Notes: a model not told the origin generated them from the sequence alone. A stretch of DNA of 64,000 nucleotides from Bdellovibrio sp. BCCA (GCF_037996825.1 NZ_JBBNAC010000001.1:558001-622000); one strand, 5' to 3'; shown: positions 33,579 through 43,329, counted from the first letter of the stretch. Numbers and translations are program-made.

Positions 33579-34053
33579 AATCGCGGTTTATCCTGGAAGT
33601 TTTGATCCGATCACGATGGGACATGTTGATATCATCAACCGCATTGCTCGTCAGTACGATCAAGTGATTGTTCTCGTGGCGCAGTCTTCACAAAAACAAT
33701 CCATGTTCACAGCCGAAGAACGCAAAGCTTTGATTGAAAAATCTTTGTCGCATTTAAAGAATGTAAAGGTCGATATTTTTGGTGGACTCACTGTAGAGTA
33801 TATGAAAAAAGCGAACTCACAGGTCATCGTCAGAGGCCTTCGCGCCGTGGTGGATTTTGAATACGAAATGACGATGGCAAATATGAACAGAAAGATCGCG
33901 CCGGAAATTGAAACTCTATTGGTGTTTGCAAGCCCCGAGTACTACTACATCTCTTCTCGTGGCGTGAAAGAGTTGGCCATTAACGGGGGCGCTTTAAAAG
34001 ATCTGGTTCCTGAATGTGTGATCGATGCGTTAGAAAAGAAGATTAAAAAATAA
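33571..34053 (+). CDS. coaD: phosphopantetheine adenylyltransferase CoaD
   Basis: The 160-residue protein shows the nucleotidyltransferase T/HxGH-type motif in AVYPGSFDPITMGHVDIINRIA, then RGLRAVVDFEYEMTMANMNRK and the late YYISSRGVKELA. CoaD makes dephospho-CoA from phosphopantetheine and ATP. Length and motifs are standard. It overlaps rsmD. Confidence 0.96.
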   Translation: MSKIAVYPGSFDPITMGHVDIINRIARQYDQVIVLVAQSSQKQSMFTAEERKALIEKSLSHLKNVKVDIFGGLTVEYMKKANSQVIVRGLRAVVDFEYEMTMANMNRKIAPEIETLLVFASPEYYYISSRGVKELAINGGALKDLVPECVIDALEKKIKK

Positions 34054-34064
34054 AGGAGTGAGAG

Positions 34065-35267
34065 TTGATTCAGCTTTCAAAAAGAGCCCAAAATTTGAAG
34101 ACCTCTCCAACATTGTTCCTGGTCGCCAAAGCTCGTGAGCTGGCTTCACAAGGACATGACGTGATCTCCCTCACTGTCGGCGAGCCTGACTGGCCGACAT
34201 TCAAAGCTCCTTCGGATGCAGGTATCGAAGCTATCCAAAAAGGAATTACGAAATACACTCCTGCGAATGGCACGGTCGAACTTCGCAAAGCCATTTCTGA
34301 AAAAATTAAAACCGAGTTGGGATTTGATTATACGCCCAAAGAAATCACGGTTGCCTCAGGAGCGAAGTATATTATCTTCGCCGCCTTGCAAATGCTCTGC
34401 TCGCCTGGGGATGAAGTGATTGTCGCAACACCTTACTGGGTCAGCTATCCAACGATGATTGAATTGGCCGATGGCGTGCCTCACATTGTGGAGTGTGGTG
34501 AAGAGGAAAATTTCAAAATCACTCCGGCCTTGTTGGAAAAAGCGATCAACTCAAAAACGAAAGCGTTCTTATTTTGCTCTCCCAGCAATCCCACGGGACT
34601 TCAATATTCCGCTGAAGAATTGAAAGCTCTCGCGGAAGTTTTAAGAAAACATCCGCAGGTGGCGATTATTTCTGACGATATTTACAACCGCCTGGTTTTC
34701 GATGGCACCAAAGTGGCGCCGCATATTTTACAGGTGGCACCGGACTTACGTGATCGCACGGTTTTGGTGAACGGCGGGTCTAAAGCCTACTCGATGACGG
34801 GATGGCGTATTGGTTGGGCGGCGGGACCTGAAAGATTGATCACGGCGATGGCGGATTATCAAAGCCAGTCGACGGGATCTCCTTCGAGCATTTCACAGCA
34901 TGCATTGCTTGCGGGTCTTAAAGTCAGCGAATCAGATATTTCTGAAGTGGTTCATAAATTAATCGCGCGAAAAGAATCCGGCATGAAAGAGCTTTCTTCC
35001 GTTTCGCATTTTAAAGTGGCGGAACCACAAGGAGCTTTTTATTTCTGGGTGGATATTCGTTCCTGCCTTGGCAAAACATACAAAGATCGTTTGATCCGCA
35101 CTTCGAAAGATTTCTGCGATATCTTGCTTGAAACTTTTTACGTGGCGACGGTTCCAGGCGCTGAGTGCGGGACAGAAGGATTTATGCGTTTAAGTTTCGC
35201 CGTTTCTGAAGAGACTATGAAGCGAGCGATTGTGAGAATGAAAGACTTTGTAGGACAGCTCGTTTAG
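34065..35267 (+). CDS. PLP-dependent aminotransferase, aspartate aminotransferase family
   Basis: Motifs of class I aminotransferases are present: GEPDWPT, YTPANGTVELRKAIS, SNPTGLQYS, the PLP lysine in NGGSKAYSMTGWRIGW, and a terminal RLSFAVSEE with the carboxylate-binding arginine. The TTG start at 34065 has AAAGGAG upstream. At 400 residues it matches AspC/AspB-type enzymes; whether the acceptor is aspartate or another amino acid is not decidable here. It follows coaD by eleven bases and abuts the next gene. Confidence 0.88.
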   Translation: MIQLSKRAQNLKTSPTLFLVAKARELASQGHDVISLTVGEPDWPTFKAPSDAGIEAIQKGITKYTPANGTVELRKAISEKIKTELGFDYTPKEITVASGAKYIIFAALQMLCSPGDEVIVATPYWVSYPTMIELADGVPHIVECGEEENFKITPALLEKAINSKTKAFLFCSPSNPTGLQYSAEELKALAEVLRKHPQVAIISDDIYNRLVFDGTKVAPHILQVAPDLRDRTVLVNGGSKAYSMTGWRIGWAAGPERLITAMADYQSQSTGSPSSISQHALLAGLKVSESDISEVVHKLIARKESGMKELSSVSHFKVAEPQGAFYFWVDIRSCLGKTYKDRLIRTSKDFCDILLETFYVATVPGAECGTEGFMRLSFAVSEETMKRAIVRMKDFVGQLV

Positions 35268-35936
35268 ATGAAAAAACGGAATCTTTATTTTTTACTGATT
35301 GTGATCGCCGTTGGAATTTTATTTCTGATTTTGGGCGATGATGACTTTCAAGAAAAATGGGTTCCCCCATCCGTTCGCAAAAGTGTTTCAAAAAATATTG
35401 CGATCACTGCAGACACGGCCTCACAAGTTCAAGGTGGATCTTCTGAGGGGAATGAAGCCGCGAATGTTCCTAAAGTCAGCGCTGTCTTCATTCAGTGGTT
35501 TGAAAACGAAGCCCGAGATATGGAGAAATCCTCGATAGATCCGAAGGTCAAAGAGGCACAGCTTAAAGAAGCCGTTCAAAAGATGGAGCCTTTCGAAGTT
35601 CAGTTCCTTAAAGATACATCCTTAAATATGAAGGAATCCGCGAATAATCGCATTCTTGCAGTGTATTTGCTGACTTTGGCCCCTGAGGTGACGTCGGGGG
35701 CTTTGGGTGAAATCGTCGAAACTCCCTTGGCAATGCAAGGGGAACACCCCGTGCATTCTCCGGAAGAGACCTTGGCGGCTCAAGAAAAGTCTTTGCGTCG
35801 CATGGCGATCGATTCCTTGATTGAGCAGGCTCGTAAGGATGAACTCCGCCATGAGCAAGTAAAGAACATCATCAGTCAAATTACAGACCGCTCTTTGCGC
35901 GAATATGCGGAAAGAAGCTTTACCAAGCTCAAATAA
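35268..35936 (+). CDS. membrane-anchored protein of unknown function
   Basis: The 222-residue protein begins KKRNLYFLLIVIAVGILFLILG, a single N-terminal membrane helix, followed by a charged region and a helical C-terminal part with no recognised domain. It starts on the base after the aminotransferase stop, so it is in the same operon. A periplasmic role is likely. It shares the layout (N-terminal anchor plus helical domain) with the protein at 16574-17356, but I cannot claim homology. Confidence 0.7.
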   Translation: MKKRNLYFLLIVIAVGILFLILGDDDFQEKWVPPSVRKSVSKNIAITADTASQVQGGSSEGNEAANVPKVSAVFIQWFENEARDMEKSSIDPKVKEAQLKEAVQKMEPFEVQFLKDTSLNMKESANNRILAVYLLTLAPEVTSGALGEIVETPLAMQGEHPVHSPEETLAAQEKSLRRMAIDSLIEQARKDELRHEQVKNIISQITDRSLREYAERSFTKLK

Positions 35937-36059
35937 GTAATAGCTGAGATTAAAGATATTTATAATAATTTTGTACTGCTGCATTATTAGTCTTTTTTCG
36001 TGATCTTTTGAATCTTTTGACTAAGATCCCCTGCAAGTTTTCATAACAGAGGGGAAATT

Positions 36060-37421
36060 ATGAAAAGACTGGTTTTGCTATTAAGCTTTATCGTGGGCTT
36101 CACAGGTTCCACGGCTCTTGCAGCGGACTGCGTTTCTAAAGCAGAAATGTCAGAGATCGCTTCTCACTTCACACAATTCAGAAACCTTGCAAACAAAGAT
36201 TTCTGTTTTGATGGTTCACAAACTTCGAACTTGATTGCCACAATCATGTTCATGAGAAAAACGGCTTTCGAAGCCGATATGCCAAAAAGCTCCGATGAAC
36301 TTTTCTCAGGCCGTTTCTCACAAAGCTGGTACAACTACTTCATCGGTCGTATCGATGATCTTGATGTACAAAGCAGCTGTCCAAAAGGTGTAGGCGCTTA
36401 CGTTTACGGTTTTGGTAACACCATGTACATCTGCCCAATGATGTTGACGGATGCCTTCTCGGCTTTGGATCGTGCGAGCGTGTTCATGCACGAAGCTCGT
36501 CACATTGACGGTTATCCTCACACAACATGCTCTCGTGGTGCCCGCAAAGGTTTGCAAGGCGCTTGCGACGTGCGTATTTCTGACGGTGGCTCTTATGCGG
36601 TGACTGTTGAAACTTACGCTCAGCTTGCGAAATACGCGACAGATCTTCATCCGGCGTTGAAAGCTTACTCTTTGGCGTCGGCTGTGACTTATGCGGATGA
36701 AGCGTTTGAAACTCCGGCACGTGTAGACCGTCAGGATGAGCTTCTTTTGATGAGCAACACAAAAGGTTTCTTCTCTTTGGATGTGACAAAGAGCAACCGT
36801 GTAGAAACTTTGGGTAGCACTCCAGCTTTGGGTCACATTGTGTCTCGTGCTCAGCACTTGATCTTGTTCCCTGAAGATAAAAATCTTCCTGCGGAATATC
36901 TCTTCACTAAAAATGAAGGCAAGATTTCTCAAGCGGCAGGGGAAGCGGCGATTGAGTACAACTCACAAACTCCGGCACAAAGAGCAGAGCTTGTTGACTT
37001 GCACATCGGTGCTCAATGGATGGCGAAAGTTTACGCTGATAAAGTGAAGTTCACATGTGATCCGCGCGCGGCGACTGTGAATGAGCTTCCAATGAATGGC
37101 GCAAAAGCCGTTGGCATCTTGTACGTGAATGGTTACGACCGTACGTCTCGTTTGAATTACTTGATGGCGGACGATGGCAACGTTTACGAATTCGGTTGCA
37201 CAGAGTCTTTCAGACCGTTCCTACGCGCTTCTTCTATGAAGCTTGATAAGAACTTCAAACGCATCCACAAAGTGGGCAATATCGTTGTGGGTTTGACTTA
37301 CGACGGTCACTTGTTCCAAATCGATGGACCGAAAACAACAGCGATCCAAACGGCGATCGACGGCCAAATCTATGAAATTGCGCCTCGTCAGTCTTATGGA
37401 TTCTTTAATTCCGCAAACTAA
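36060..37421 (+). CDS. secreted HExxH metalloprotease-like protein
   Basis: A signal peptide (MKRLVLLLSFIVGFTGSTALAA) leads into a domain with the zinc motif H144-E-A-R-H148 in VFMHEARHIDGY. A glutamate in AVTVETYAQL is a possible third ligand. Paired cysteines (DCVSK, FCFDG, SSCPKG, YICPM, TTCSRG, ACDVR) indicate an exported, disulfide-bonded protein. The C-terminal region (about 310-450) looks like a beta-repeat segment. Proteolytic function is inferred from the motif. A strong bidirectional terminator follows. Confidence 0.7.
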   Translation: MKRLVLLLSFIVGFTGSTALAADCVSKAEMSEIASHFTQFRNLANKDFCFDGSQTSNLIATIMFMRKTAFEADMPKSSDELFSGRFSQSWYNYFIGRIDDLDVQSSCPKGVGAYVYGFGNTMYICPMMLTDAFSALDRASVFMHEARHIDGYPHTTCSRGARKGLQGACDVRISDGGSYAVTVETYAQLAKYATDLHPALKAYSLASAVTYADEAFETPARVDRQDELLLMSNTKGFFSLDVTKSNRVETLGSTPALGHIVSRAQHLILFPEDKNLPAEYLFTKNEGKISQAAGEAAIEYNSQTPAQRAELVDLHIGAQWMAKVYADKVKFTCDPRAATVNELPMNGAKAVGILYVNGYDRTSRLNYLMADDGNVYEFGCTESFRPFLRASSMKLDKNFKRIHKVGNIVVGLTYDGHLFQIDGPKTTAIQTAIDGQIYEIAPRQSYGFFNSAN

Positions 37422-37471
37422 TTGGTTTGTACAATTCCGATAAGGGTTGAGGGCTAAGGCCCGGAACAAAT

Positions 37472-37505
37472 AAAAAAGGCGAACCGAGTGTTCGCCTTTT
37501 TTATT
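37472..37505. terminator. bidirectional rho-independent terminator
   Basis: AAAAAAGGCGAAC (37472-37484) pairs with GTTCGCCTTTTTT (37490-37502) around CGAGT. A T-run on both sides lets it serve the plus-strand metalloprotease and the minus-strand VWA lipoprotein. Confidence 0.9.
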
Positions 37506-37518
37506 TTTAATCTTTATC

Positions 37519-38721
37519 TTAGAATAGATTTCTGAAGAATGCGAAGATACGGGCAAAGAAACCTTCCTCTTTCAGAGGAGTGGCTTTGTCCACTGAGCTT
37601 GGCGCGCGATCATCAGCACACTGATATTGAATATCGATTGTACGGCCCGCTGGAACCGGCGTATCGAAGACCAAGTTCATACCCTCAATACGAGACTGCA
37701 CAACACCAATTGTCGGCGTGATCGTCACAGTGAGGTTTCCGTTATAGGGAGCGCACTCCAACGGAACAGAACTCAAAGAATCTTGAATACGGTCAAAGAA
37801 CAAGTTCATGTTCGCAGAAAAGTCAGAATCACAGATACTTCCAACACCACCACCTGTGAGGTTTGAAAGTTCGGCGTATTTAAATCCGTAATGGCTTTTG
37901 TAACCGCCGCTGTCTTGGGCTGATTTACAAGATGTATCGCCCGGTTTCACAATGATGGAGTTCACAGTAAAGCGGCGAGTGGCTCCGAATGTGTCTTTTA
38001 CGTAATTCACAAATACATCCGGTTTGTCTTCATTTTCAAGAGGTTTAAGCTCGCCAGAGTAAACCTGTTGAGAAGCATCACCGCCGATACTTCTTTCGTC
38101 TTCGTCAGAGATAATGATGTAGGCGATCGCAGAGTCTGGACGATAACAGCCGCTATTTGGATTGTAACGGAGGTCACCATTGTAGACGTGACGGTAAGCT
38201 GCTTTGATGGCGCGTTCATCATCAGAGCCGATCCAACCTGCATTGATATAGTTGATGGTGTTTGTAAAAATCGAGGAAAGATTCGCAGTTCCTTTTTTAA
38301 GAACAATTCCTAAGCTTGAGGACGGAGTCGACGATTGCTGCCAGTAAATTGAGGCGCCCCAAGCAGTCGTATCTTTTGTAATTGGAAGTTCACGCGTCAC
38401 CGTCGCACACATCTGCCAATCAATATTTGAATTTTGAAGCTTCGTCACAAACCCAGCAAGATTCGCCGCAAGCTTTTGGTTATCAGGCAACATGGAGTTG
38501 GAATCATCCACCACAAGAACGATATCAAGCTTATTGTTCGTCGCCGTCACCGTATTATTGTAGTGAACGTCACGCAAACTTGTCGGTGGAGTCGTTGTGG
38601 GAGTAGGAGTAGGGGTTGATTCCGGATCGACTTTGACGTCTTCTTCTGATGATGCTGAAAACTTCACAGGCCCGCAGGCAGACAACAACAACACCATCGC
38701 CAATACTGATGCACGGAACAT
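37519..38721 (-). CDS. VWA-domain lipoprotein
   Basis: The 400-residue protein starts MFRASVLAMVLLLSACGP, a lipoprotein signal with Cys16. A Pro/Thr-rich linker (about 35-50) precedes a von Willebrand A domain whose MIDAS is DIVLVVDDSNSM (DxSxS). Several cysteine pairs follow. The ATG at 38721 has AGGGGA upstream, whereas the longer frame would bury the signal. The domain suggests metal-dependent binding of protein or surface ligands at the envelope. Confidence 0.88.
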   Translation of the reverse strand: MFRASVLAMVLLLSACGPVKFSASSEEDVKVDPESTPTPTPTTTPPTSLRDVHYNNTVTATNNKLDIVLVVDDSNSMLPDNQKLAANLAGFVTKLQNSNIDWQMCATVTRELPITKDTTAWGASIYWQQSSTPSSSLGIVLKKGTANLSSIFTNTINYINAGWIGSDDERAIKAAYRHVYNGDLRYNPNSGCYRPDSAIAYIIISDEDERSIGGDASQQVYSGELKPLENEDKPDVFVNYVKDTFGATRRFTVNSIIVKPGDTSCKSAQDSGGYKSHYGFKYAELSNLTGGGVGSICDSDFSANMNLFFDRIQDSLSSVPLECAPYNGNLTVTITPTIGVVQSRIEGMNLVFDTPVPAGRTIDIQYQCADDRAPSSVDKATPLKEEGFFARIFAFFRNLF

Positions 38722-38831
38722 ACACACTCCCCTTTCATGCAGGATAGCACACCGTTTTTTGTGTACCAAAGCGGTCCGGGGTCTAGTCCTGATTTGAAAC
38801 ACCCGTAAATACAGGCATTCCCGGCATTTTA

Positions 38832-38854
38832 AGACCTAGGTCTCATTGTGAGAC
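38832..38854 (+). promoter_or_regulatory. overlapping palindrome and hairpin before the DUF2802-like gene
   Basis: AGACCTAGGTCT (38832-38843) is a perfect 12-bp palindrome. GTCTCA-TTG-TGAGAC (38840-38854) is a perfect hairpin overlapping it. They lie about 50-70 bases before the start at 38902 and could be an operator or mRNA leader structure. Confidence 0.4.
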
Positions 38855-38901
38855 AGACCTTCGGCAGTTTAGAATTAAATCATATTAGGCGAGGAGGCCG
38901 G

Positions 38902-39810
38902 GTGAGCTTTTGGTTCTTACTACAAGTTCTAGTGAATTTGATTCTTTTAGCAGGCGTTGTAGGGATGTGGGTTCGCCTTAATCGTCCTCCCAAAGATGAT
39001 CCTCGTTTGAGCAAAGGCTTGCAGCTTTTGCAAAGCAAGATTGCCGTTCTTGAAGATCTCTCAGATCGCACGGAAACTCAGGTGAACCAACTGACGGCTT
39101 TGCTTGAATCGAAGGTCAAAGACATTCAAACAAAAATTCAAGCTTCGGATAAGCAGCTCGCAAAAATTGAACAGAGCATGCAAAAAAGTTTGGAAGTCGC
39201 CAAGATTTTCCAAGACCGTATCCCGCATACTGAAATTCTTGAACGCCAGAATACAATTAAGTATGTGAAGGCCGCGCGCTTAGCCCATCAAGGTTTGAGT
39301 GCAGAAGAAATCGCACAACAAGTGGATCTTTCCATGGGCGAGATTGAATTTATCGCGAAAGTGAATCGCGATCAGTTGATGTTCTGTGAAGAAAGTCTTC
39401 CAGAGTGGGTGCAAGAAGAAGCGCAAGTCGAATCCGCATCTGATTTAAGCGATGTCGATAACATTAGCTTTATGACTCCACTGCAAAGAGAGGCTCCGCA
39501 AGACATGAGTAATGTTTTCGAAGTTCCCAAAGCAGATCAAGATGCGCTGAAAAAACTAGGCGAAGCTTTCAAAGCCGCTTGCCAAGAAGTAAAACAACAA
39601 GAAGACGCCGCTCAACAAACGGCAAACAACGTTTCTGCGTTGTTCAACGTCACTCAAAATATCGCGCAAAACTTCTTGGGTGAAAAACCAATTCCTGCAG
39701 CACCGACGGCGGCTCCAGTGGTGACTGCAAAACCCATCAATACAAATAAAGAAGCTGTGATTCGTCCGGTGGAATTCCGCCGCATCGATATGGCGAAAGA
39801 TTTGGGATAG
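38902..39810 (+). CDS. DUF2802-like membrane-anchored coiled-coil protein
   Basis: I chose the GTG at 38902 because GAGGAGG lies four bases upstream. The product of 302 residues begins at a membrane helix (FWFLLQVLVNLILLAGVVGMW), then has a coiled coil (about 40-110) and the DUF2802-like helix-turn-helix segment AARLAHQGLSAEEIAQQVDLSMGEIEFI. DUF2802 genes often sit in flagellar/chemotaxis neighbourhoods of proteobacteria. The C-terminus is low-complexity. Cellular role unknown. Confidence 0.7.
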   Translation: MSFWFLLQVLVNLILLAGVVGMWVRLNRPPKDDPRLSKGLQLLQSKIAVLEDLSDRTETQVNQLTALLESKVKDIQTKIQASDKQLAKIEQSMQKSLEVAKIFQDRIPHTEILERQNTIKYVKAARLAHQGLSAEEIAQQVDLSMGEIEFIAKVNRDQLMFCEESLPEWVQEEAQVESASDLSDVDNISFMTPLQREAPQDMSNVFEVPKADQDALKKLGEAFKAACQEVKQQEDAAQQTANNVSALFNVTQNIAQNFLGEKPIPAAPTAAPVVTAKPINTNKEAVIRPVEFRRIDMAKDLG

Positions 39811-39813
39811 ACC

Positions 39814-40056
39814 TTGGCTTCAAGAGCATTTTTGAAATCTCTTGAGAAAGGTCAAATCCTTCTCGCCGTGGTGGAGGAAGCCGCGTCACCTTCAGAAGCT
39901 CTCTGCAATTTTCAAGGAGAGCTTTTGTTAGTTGCCAATCATACAGGACATCTTTTTAAAAAAGGGGACCCGATTCGCCTGCAAGTGAAGAGCGTCAACC
40001 CACTGCAATTTCACATTTTCGATCCCCGTAATTTGAAATTTGAACGGGTCGTCTAA
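39814..40056 (+). CDS. small protein of unknown function, coupled to DUF2802-like gene
   Basis: The 80-residue protein starts at a TTG (39814) three bases after the previous stop. It looks like a small beta-barrel (LLLVANHTGHLFKKGDPIRLQVKSV, similar to OB/S1-like strands). No signal peptide. I do not recognise the family with confidence. Confidence 0.6.
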   Translation: MASRAFLKSLEKGQILLAVVEEAASPSEALCNFQGELLLVANHTGHLFKKGDPIRLQVKSVNPLQFHIFDPRNLKFERVV

Positions 40057-40119
40057 ATTATCTATTCCCTTTAAGCGCATTCTCTTATTCTGAAGACAAC
40101 CTCATCAAGGCGGTGGCGT

Positions 40120-40554
40120 ATGAGTGAAGTCATTCAGAAATCCATAACTTTGCATGCAGAACCTTCGAAAATCTGGGAGGCTTTAACGACTCCTGAGGAG
40201 CTTTCAGAGTGGTGGAATGACGGCGTCGTTATCGAGCCTGAAATCGGCGGACTTTTTAAGGAACCTTGGGTGGATAGCGAAGGCGTCGCGCAAGTGGCTA
40301 CAGGAAAAATTCTGGAGGCCCGCGAAAAAGAAGAACTTAAATTCACCTGGCACGAGAAAGACTGGCCCGTTGAGTGGGAAACGGAGTGCTCTTTCAAGAT
40401 TGATGATAATGGTGAAGAACGCGTGCTTACTGTCACGCATGACGGATGGGAGCATCTTCCCGAAGATAAACGCGAAAACGTGATCAAAGATTTTGAGACA
40501 GCGTGGGCAATTCATCTCAAAGAATTAAAATCTTTTATTGATCTCAGTCCTTAA
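40120..40554 (+). CDS. SRPBCC/AHSA1-like protein
   Basis: The 144-residue protein follows the START-like AHSA1 pattern: the N-terminal strand with SKIWEALTTPEELSEWW, then GGLFKEPW and EWETECSFKIDDNG, and a C-terminal helix. Such proteins bind hydrophobic ligands or act as Hsp90 co-chaperone-like factors; substrate unknown. Its stop overlaps the convergent subtilase gene by four bases. Confidence 0.8.
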   Translation: MSEVIQKSITLHAEPSKIWEALTTPEELSEWWNDGVVIEPEIGGLFKEPWVDSEGVAQVATGKILEAREKEELKFTWHEKDWPVEWETECSFKIDDNGEERVLTVTHDGWEHLPEDKRENVIKDFETAWAIHLKELKSFIDLSP

Positions 40555-41462
40555 AAACATTTGTAGGCTTTATCGAAGAGACGACCAATATTCAAAAGAC
40601 GCCCTTCAAAAACATTGATTTCTTTAGAGTGGCAGGTCTTTGTTATCAGCATTTTCTTAAGATCGGCACCTTGTGCCTTCGGGAATTTTTCTTTTAGTAA
40701 AGCGGCAGCTCCGGCAACGACGGGAGCCGCTCCCGAAGTTCCATTGAAAGGATGCAAAGAAGTTGAAAAAGGGCTGTAGGTGGCAATGCCATCTTCGGCA
40801 TCTCCCGACGGTGCTGCGATATCCACATCAGGACCGTAAACGGAGTACGAAGTAGAATGAATCGGAAGATCCAGACCGATGGTGCCGACAACAATCACGT
40901 TGGGCCATCTTTCTTGTAAACTCGGGTAACGTTCCCCGGAGTTTCCGGAAGCTAAAACCAAAAGACTTTTCTTAAAACTTTCAGCACCGACAGTATCACG
41001 CACGCGTCTTAACATCTCTTCCGTGAACGTCACTGAAAGATTGATCACAGGGACGTTGTGTTTGATTGCGTAAACCGTGGCATCGACGATGTCATCTTGA
41101 GAACCATATTCCTTTATCACCAACAAAGGCATGATTTTAACGGAAGGAGCAATCAAGGTCACAATTCCTGCGACAGGAGTTCCGTGGCCGTCAAGATCCA
41201 TCGTCGAAGCATTGTCATCGATAAAATTCCAACCGGGAACCAAGTGCTTGGCTAAAGGTTTCGTGATAGCGGAAGCTCCCGTATCAATCACCGCAACGAC
41301 CACGTCTTTTCCGGAAACAGGAAGATTTTCGTGATCTAAGGAAATCAGTTTTTTAAGGCGAAGATTTTCGGGATCTTTCACAGGCCATGAGAGGTTTTCA
41401 CTCGAGGCAAAAGACACACTGGCAAACGCTAAGAATGTAAAAACAAATAACAAACTACGCAT
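40551..41462 (-). CDS. secreted subtilisin-like serine protease (S8)
   Basis: The 303-residue protein starts with signal peptide MRSLLFVFTFLAFASVSFA. The catalytic triad is visible: Asp in VVVAVIDTGAS, His in DLDGHGTPVAGI, and Ser in NGTSGAAPVVAGAAALL. The pro-region is very short, which is unusual for an exported subtilase and suggests either a compact protease or processing by another enzyme. Likely a digestive protease; the organism's other secreted hydrolases support this. Two closely spaced prolines precede the catalytic Ser region. Confidence 0.9.
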   Translation of the reverse strand: MRSLLFVFTFLAFASVSFASSENLSWPVKDPENLRLKKLISLDHENLPVSGKDVVVAVIDTGASAITKPLAKHLVPGWNFIDDNASTMDLDGHGTPVAGIVTLIAPSVKIMPLLVIKEYGSQDDIVDATVYAIKHNVPVINLSVTFTEEMLRRVRDTVGAESFKKSLLVLASGNSGERYPSLQERWPNVIVVGTIGLDLPIHSTSYSVYGPDVDIAAPSGDAEDGIATYSPFSTSLHPFNGTSGAAPVVAGAAALLKEKFPKAQGADLKKMLITKTCHSKEINVFEGRLLNIGRLFDKAYKCF

Positions 41463-41669
41463 AAGACACTGTTTATAGCCTCGATGTTTTGTACAGAGGG
41501 AAAAAACGAAACCCCGTGAAATAAAGACAGGACTGTCAATACTCTTGCCACCGGACCCCGAAACAAACCACATCTGATTTTAGGCAGGAACTTGTTTTTT
41601 CCTTCCGGAAAATTACTCTCGCATTTGAGAATTCAGGCACATCTTAAAAATGACTTTTAGGAGAATGCC

Positions 41670-43238
41670 ATGATCAAAGTTGTACGTTTTATGGTTCTTG
41701 TGTCTCTCGTGTCTCAGCTTTACGTTGTGAACGGTTGGGCTCAAATGAGAACAAACGCTTCGTCGGGAAATAAAGCTGATTACTCCAACGTGTTATCGCA
41801 GATTGATATTTTGGACATGAGAAACGCTATAATGAATGTTTGGCGCCACGGTTTAAATCCTCAAGCGTACTGGACAGAACGCTTAGAGAACATCTACGTC
41901 ACTGGAGGAAATCTTTCGCGCACGTTAAAACCACTTGCCGATCAAGCGTATTTAAAGATGCTCAATGATTTGCATCGGGGCAGTGTAGATCCGCAAAGCG
42001 TCGGAAGAGACGTCAAATTCATTCGCAAAGATTTTTTGTCACCGCAACAGTTGATGACTTTGTTTGTCACTGCAGGAAGAAGAAGTGCCGCCTTAGCGGA
42101 CATGGTGGCTCCGCAAAATGCTCCGTATCTGGCGGTGAAAGAGGCCTTTGAGAAGATCTATTCTGCTTGTCGGGACGGTTCGTGGCAGCCTATCACACCA
42201 TTAACTACGCCGATCCGTCTTTACTCACGTCACAAAACCGTCGTCGATATCAAACAACGCCTGGTTGTTCTAGGTTATCGCATTAGCAAAATGGATGATG
42301 CCTTTGATGGAGACATGTTGAGTGCTATCAGCGACATTCAATGGAATATGCGTATCAATCCTGACGGCGAAATCTCTCCGAATGGAAAAGTGTGGGCGTT
42401 TCTCAACGTCTCTTGTATGGATCGCGTGCGCCAGTTGCAGGTGGATATGGAGAAAATGCGCTGGTTCCCGCAATATTTTGAAAATCGTTATATCTTTGTG
42501 AACTTGGCGATGTCTTATTTTATGCTCGTCGATCGCACCAATGAATGGCCACGTATGATGAGCTTCAGAACGGTGAATGGTCGCCCTGCACGCAAATCTC
42601 CAACGATGCGAGATGAGGTTGTGCGTGTGATTATCAATCCATTCTGGGTTGTGCCACCAACGATATTTAGTGAAGACAAGGTCAACGACCTGAAAAAGCT
42701 CTCCAAAGCGCAAGTAGCAGAATATTTCACATCACATAATTACGAAGTGTGGGACAGTAGTTTCCGCCGCAAAATTGATCCAACGACTGTGGATTGGATG
42801 GGCATTAGTGAAGGACGCGTTCCTCCTGATATTCAAATCCGACAATTGCCACATTTGGGGAATGCGTTAGGAGTTTTGAAGTTTGATTTAACAAATTCGT
42901 TTGCGATTTATTTGCACGATACAAATCAGCGCGAACTTTTTGATACGCCGATGCGCCAAGTAAGTTCCGGATGTATTCGTCTCGAAAAACCATTGGATCT
43001 GGCAGAGTTTCTTCTTGAAGACACGCCTTGGGATCGCGCAACGATTCAGGCGGTGATGGCGCGCCCAGGAGAAGTTCTTACGAAGTCCACAGAGCTGCCA
43101 ATTCCCAAAGCCAAGATCACACCTGTCTACACGGCGTATTTGACGTCGACGATCAGTTCAGACGGAGTTGTTCGCTTTGTTGACGATATTTACGGACAGA
43201 ACGCGGCGGTCCGACGCAATTTAACAAACTCCTTCTAG
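41670..43238 (+). CDS. L,D-transpeptidase, YcbB/LdtD-like
   Basis: The 522-residue protein has a signal peptide, an N-terminal scaffold, a peptidoglycan-binding-like segment (VVDIKQRLVVLGYRISKMDDAFDGDM), and a C-terminal YkuD catalytic motif with HDTNQRELFDTPMRQVSSGCIRL, in which Cys435 is the nucleophile. The architecture matches E. coli YcbB (LdtD), which makes 3-3 cross-links. TAGGAG precedes the ATG. Predatory Bdellovibrio carries many L,D-transpeptidases that modify prey wall; this one could serve self or prey. Confidence 0.92.
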   Translation: MIKVVRFMVLVSLVSQLYVVNGWAQMRTNASSGNKADYSNVLSQIDILDMRNAIMNVWRHGLNPQAYWTERLENIYVTGGNLSRTLKPLADQAYLKMLNDLHRGSVDPQSVGRDVKFIRKDFLSPQQLMTLFVTAGRRSAALADMVAPQNAPYLAVKEAFEKIYSACRDGSWQPITPLTTPIRLYSRHKTVVDIKQRLVVLGYRISKMDDAFDGDMLSAISDIQWNMRINPDGEISPNGKVWAFLNVSCMDRVRQLQVDMEKMRWFPQYFENRYIFVNLAMSYFMLVDRTNEWPRMMSFRTVNGRPARKSPTMRDEVVRVIINPFWVVPPTIFSEDKVNDLKKLSKAQVAEYFTSHNYEVWDSSFRRKIDPTTVDWMGISEGRVPPDIQIRQLPHLGNALGVLKFDLTNSFAIYLHDTNQRELFDTPMRQVSSGCIRLEKPLDLAEFLLEDTPWDRATIQAVMARPGEVLTKSTELPIPKAKITPVYTAYLTSTISSDGVVRFVDDIYGQNAAVRRNLTNSF

Positions 43239-43329
43239 GTGACGAATTCGTAAATTGCGAAAGCTCAGCGAGTCCAATACAAATTTTAACACGAGTTCGA
43301 ATGATTAAACTAAGAAAGGGGTTCACAAA

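Noticed and set aside
36318-36932. Long minus-strand frame opposite the HEARH gene
   Set aside because: It is antisense to a gene with a clear signal peptide, zinc motif and codon pattern, has no binding site and shows no domain.
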